6,834 bases of DNA from JBFISM01 sp041608535 (GTDB lineage: Bacteria; Actinomycetota; Acidimicrobiia; Spongiisociales; UBA5794). Shown here in pieces: positions 5,187-6,834 of this stretch. Location of the stretch: contig JBFISM010000168.1 in NCBI GenBank assembly GCA_041608535.1, positions 1 to 6,834 on the forward strand, given 5' to 3'. The position numbers and the translations under genes were made by a program. Under the pieces are notes generated by a model, which did no database searches, was not told the DNA's origin, and saw only the letters and a program-made list of their open reading frames with translations. Within the stretch, counting starts at the first letter, position 1; each line of letters starts with the position of its first letter.

Positions 5187-6637
5187 ATGAGCTGATCGAC
5201 GGGAGCGAACTCGTCGGTGAGGACCGGAGCATCGCCGACCCAAGCGGTGAACTCGGCGCCGGTGAGCGCGATGCTCTCCGCATCGCGGGAGGTGATCGCG
5301 GCGGTGACCGCCGCCGCATCGAACGGCTGGTCGGAGGCGGCGAACACGAAGTTGCCGCCGGTCGCGCCGTCGAGATAGTCGGGTGGGGCCGCGACGAGCA
5401 CATGCTCGAAGACCTCGTCCAGGGTGGCGCCCATCGCCTTGGCGAACGCGATCGGTGGGTAATCGATCATGTTCATCACGTACATCCCGCCGGGTCGGAG
5501 CCGCCGCTGCATGTCCTCCATGAATTCGGCGGTTGTGAGGTGCCACCGTACCGAGGGACCGCCGAACGCATCGCCCACCACGAGATCGAAGCTGCTCTCC
5601 GGTGTCGTCCGCAGGGTCAATCTGGCGTCGCCGATGAGGATGGCGTCGATCTCGGCCGGGTCGAGACCAAGTCGCTGTTCGGCGATGCTCACGAGACCTT
5701 CGTCGATCTCGAGCACGGTGTTGGTGCTACCCGCACGGATCGCAGACAGCCAGCGGGGGAGCGTGAAGCCGCCGCCGCCGATGTACAGGGCATCGAGCGG
5801 TCCGGCCGGGGCGTGGATGGCGATGATGTCCTCGAAGAGCTTGGAGTAGCGAAACTGGAGGTAGGTGGGATCCTCGAGGTCGATATAGGAGTGGCGCAGC
5901 GTGTCGAGCCACAGCACTCGGCCGGAGGGGCGGATCTCGTCGGTCGTGATGCGGGCGCAGTAGTAGGTGGTCTCGCTCTCGCACGGACCACGCGCCAGGG
6001 CCATGGCACCGCCGGTTCCGGCGGTGAGTACGGCGATGGCGACGAGCGCCCCAGTGGCGACGGCTCGGCTGCGCATCATGAATCCGATTCCGGCGACGAC
6101 CAGCACGGCCCCGACGAAGAACACGATCGGGCGGCTGGGCAGGGCGGCGATCAGCACGAATCCGGTGAAGAAGGTGCCGAAGATGGCGCCGGCGGTGCCC
6201 ACGGCGGAGAAACGCCCCACCACGGTGCCGGTCTCTGCCAGATCGTTCAGTTGCAGCTTGACCACCACCGGTGTCACCGCACTGAGCACCAGCGCGGGTA
6301 GGAAGAACGCCAGGCCGGCGAGGAGCACGATCTGCAGCGGCTCGCCACCACGCAGAATCGGGCCGAAGACGGCGACGATGGTCGGGGCGAGCAGCGAGAG
6401 GACGCCGCCCGCGATGAGGATCGGGCCGAGCAGCTGCTGTGGCGCCCGCTCGTCGGCGGCCCTGCCACCCAGCCAGGCGCCCAGCGAGATGCCCGCCAGC
6501 ACTGTGCCGATGATCCCGGTGAACGTCTCCAGGGTGATGCCGACAAAGGGCGCCATGAGCCTGCCGGCGAGGATCTCGAGGACGAGGACGGCGGCCGAGG
6601 TGAAGAACACCAGCAGACGGGCGGCAGTGAGCGACAT
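5168..6637 (-). CDS. Membrane-fused spermidine-synthase-like protein
   Basis: This 489-residue protein has an N-terminal membrane half with about seven helices (around 8-27, 38-58, 69-92, 101-125, 144-166, 168-188, 192-212). The first helix carries VLEILAGRLMAP, typical of the fused SpeE-like family. The C-terminal half (about 220-489) has a spermidine-synthase/methyltransferase Rossmann fold. The ligand loop is LYIGGGGFTLP (284-294), followed by the acidic E310 after the second strand, IGDAR (D337) and FDLVVGDAFGG (350-360). Classical aminopropyltransferases have D-S-[ST]-D-P at this last position; here the second Asp is replaced by G359. A true polyamine synthase activity is therefore doubtful. 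C219 and C227 lie at the junction after the last helix. The ATG at 6637 matches the family start. A substrate is not predictable. Confidence 0.9.
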   Translation of the reverse strand: MSLTAARLLVFFTSAAVLVLEILAGRLMAPFVGITLETFTGIIGTVLAGISLGAWLGGRAADERAPQQLLGPILIAGGVLSLLAPTIVAVFGPILRGGEPLQIVLLAGLAFFLPALVLSAVTPVVVKLQLNDLAETGTVVGRFSAVGTAGAIFGTFFTGFVLIAALPSRPIVFFVGAVLVVAGIGFMMRSRAVATGALVAIAVLTAGTGGAMALARGPCESETTYYCARITTDEIRPSGRVLWLDTLRHSYIDLEDPTYLQFRYSKLFEDIIAIHAPAGPLDALYIGGGGFTLPRWLSAIRAGSTNTVLEIDEGLVSIAEQRLGLDPAEIDAILIGDARLTLRTTPESSFDLVVGDAFGGPSVRWHLTTAEFMEDMQRRLRPGGMYVMNMIDYPPIAFAKAMGATLDEVFEHVLVAAPPDYLDGATGGNFVFAASDQPFDAAAVTAAITSRDAESIALTGAEFTAWVGDAPVLTDEFAPVDQLISRPSD

Positions 6638-6652
6638 TGGTGGGGAAGTATC
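6638..6652 (-). promoter_or_regulatory. Candidate -10 for the spermidine-synthase-like gene
   Basis: Reading leftward, GATACT (6652-6647) is followed by nine bases and then the ATG at 6637. No Shine-Dalgarno is seen in those bases. This spacing fits a very short or absent leader. No good -35 was found 16-18 bases upstream, so support is weak. Confidence 0.3.
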
Positions 6653-6667
6653 GCATCGTCCCCGGCG

Positions 6668-6681
6668 TATCCTCGGCCGCC
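6668..6681 (+). promoter_or_regulatory. Candidate leaderless -10 for the phosphorylase-like gene
   Basis: TATCCT (6668-6673) fits the TANNNT pattern and ends eight bases before the GTG at 6682. No Shine-Dalgarno intervenes. This is the spacing expected for leaderless actinobacterial genes. A -35 box at 16-18 bases upstream is not evident. Confidence 0.4.
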
Positions 6682-6834
6682 GTGAACGACGTCCCCATCC
6701 TCGAGTTCGACCCCGATCGATCAGCGATCATCGAGCCGAGCCACTGGCACGATCCGGTGGCGGGCATCGCCTCGCGAGCCGTCATCACCTGGATGGCCGA
6801 TGTGTTCGACGACTTCATTGCGTCAACCGAAGTC
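6682..6834 (+). CDS. Nucleoside phosphorylase-like protein, N-terminus (partial)
   Basis: The first 51 codons of a gene that runs off the right edge are visible. The start VNDVPILEFDPDRSAIIEPS matches, from memory, the opening (PILEFDP then a few residues then AIIEPS) of a purine/uridine phosphorylase family. Such enzymes split a nucleoside with phosphate into a base and ribose 1-phosphate in the cytoplasm. The catalytic and phosphate-binding parts lie beyond the window, so substrate preference cannot be judged. The GTG at 6682 is preferred; an in-frame GTG about 40 bases upstream would place the gene across its own promoter region. It is divergent from the spermidine-synthase-like gene across 44 bases. 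Confidence 0.6.
   Translation, partial: MNDVPILEFDPDRSAIIEPSHWHDPVAGIASRAVITWMADVFDDFIASTEV

Noticed and set aside
5066..6301. Rightward 411-codon frame opposite the spermidine-synthase-like gene
   Set aside because: It is Gly/Asp/Glu/His-rich antisense shadow, whereas the leftward frame has membrane helices and a recognisable Rossmann domain.

Overview
This is a compact, high-GC bacterial window. The best guess is a high-GC actinobacterium, possibly an Acidimicrobiia-like lineage. The grounds are codon use rich in G/C at third positions, actinobacterial-style PspC histidine kinases, GTG starts, and several genes with no Shine-Dalgarno sequence but a -10-like box just before the start codon. 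The taxonomy is an inference from style, not from a marker gene. No mobile element, tRNA, rRNA or CRISPR array was seen.

Region 1 (1-220) is non-coding and dense with inverted repeats. It lies downstream of the leftward operon and probably holds its transcription end. Region 2 (221-3637) is a divergent membrane or cell-envelope signalling module. Leftward are a PspC-domain histidine kinase and its NarL/LuxR-type response regulator, overlapping by ATGA. Rightward, across a ~120-base intergenic region with palindromes, are a PspC protein with a LiaF-like C-terminal domain and a 74-residue two-helix membrane protein. A PspC domain sits on both sides of the divergence, once in the kinase and once in the putative partner, so a LiaFSR-like envelope-stress circuit is the natural reading.

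Region 3 (3677-5171, rightward) is a tight three-gene run: a CoA-binding Rossmann protein, an alpha/beta hydrolase starting at a GTGA overlap, and a 110-residue protein with four CxxC motifs. Region 4 is a leftward gene (5168-6637) for a membrane protein fused to a spermidine-synthase-like domain that lacks the usual catalytic Asp position. Its stop codon shares the palindrome CTAG with the stop of the zinc-ribbon gene. Region 5 (6682 to the end) is the first 51 codons of a rightward gene that looks like a nucleoside phosphorylase, divergent from the spermidine-synthase-like gene across only 44 bases.

The most interesting part is the twin-PspC regulatory module with its palindromic intergenic region. 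The catalytically altered aminopropyltransferase-like fusion comes next. Gene boundaries are well supported except for the kinase start, the hydrolase start and the start of the last, partial gene.
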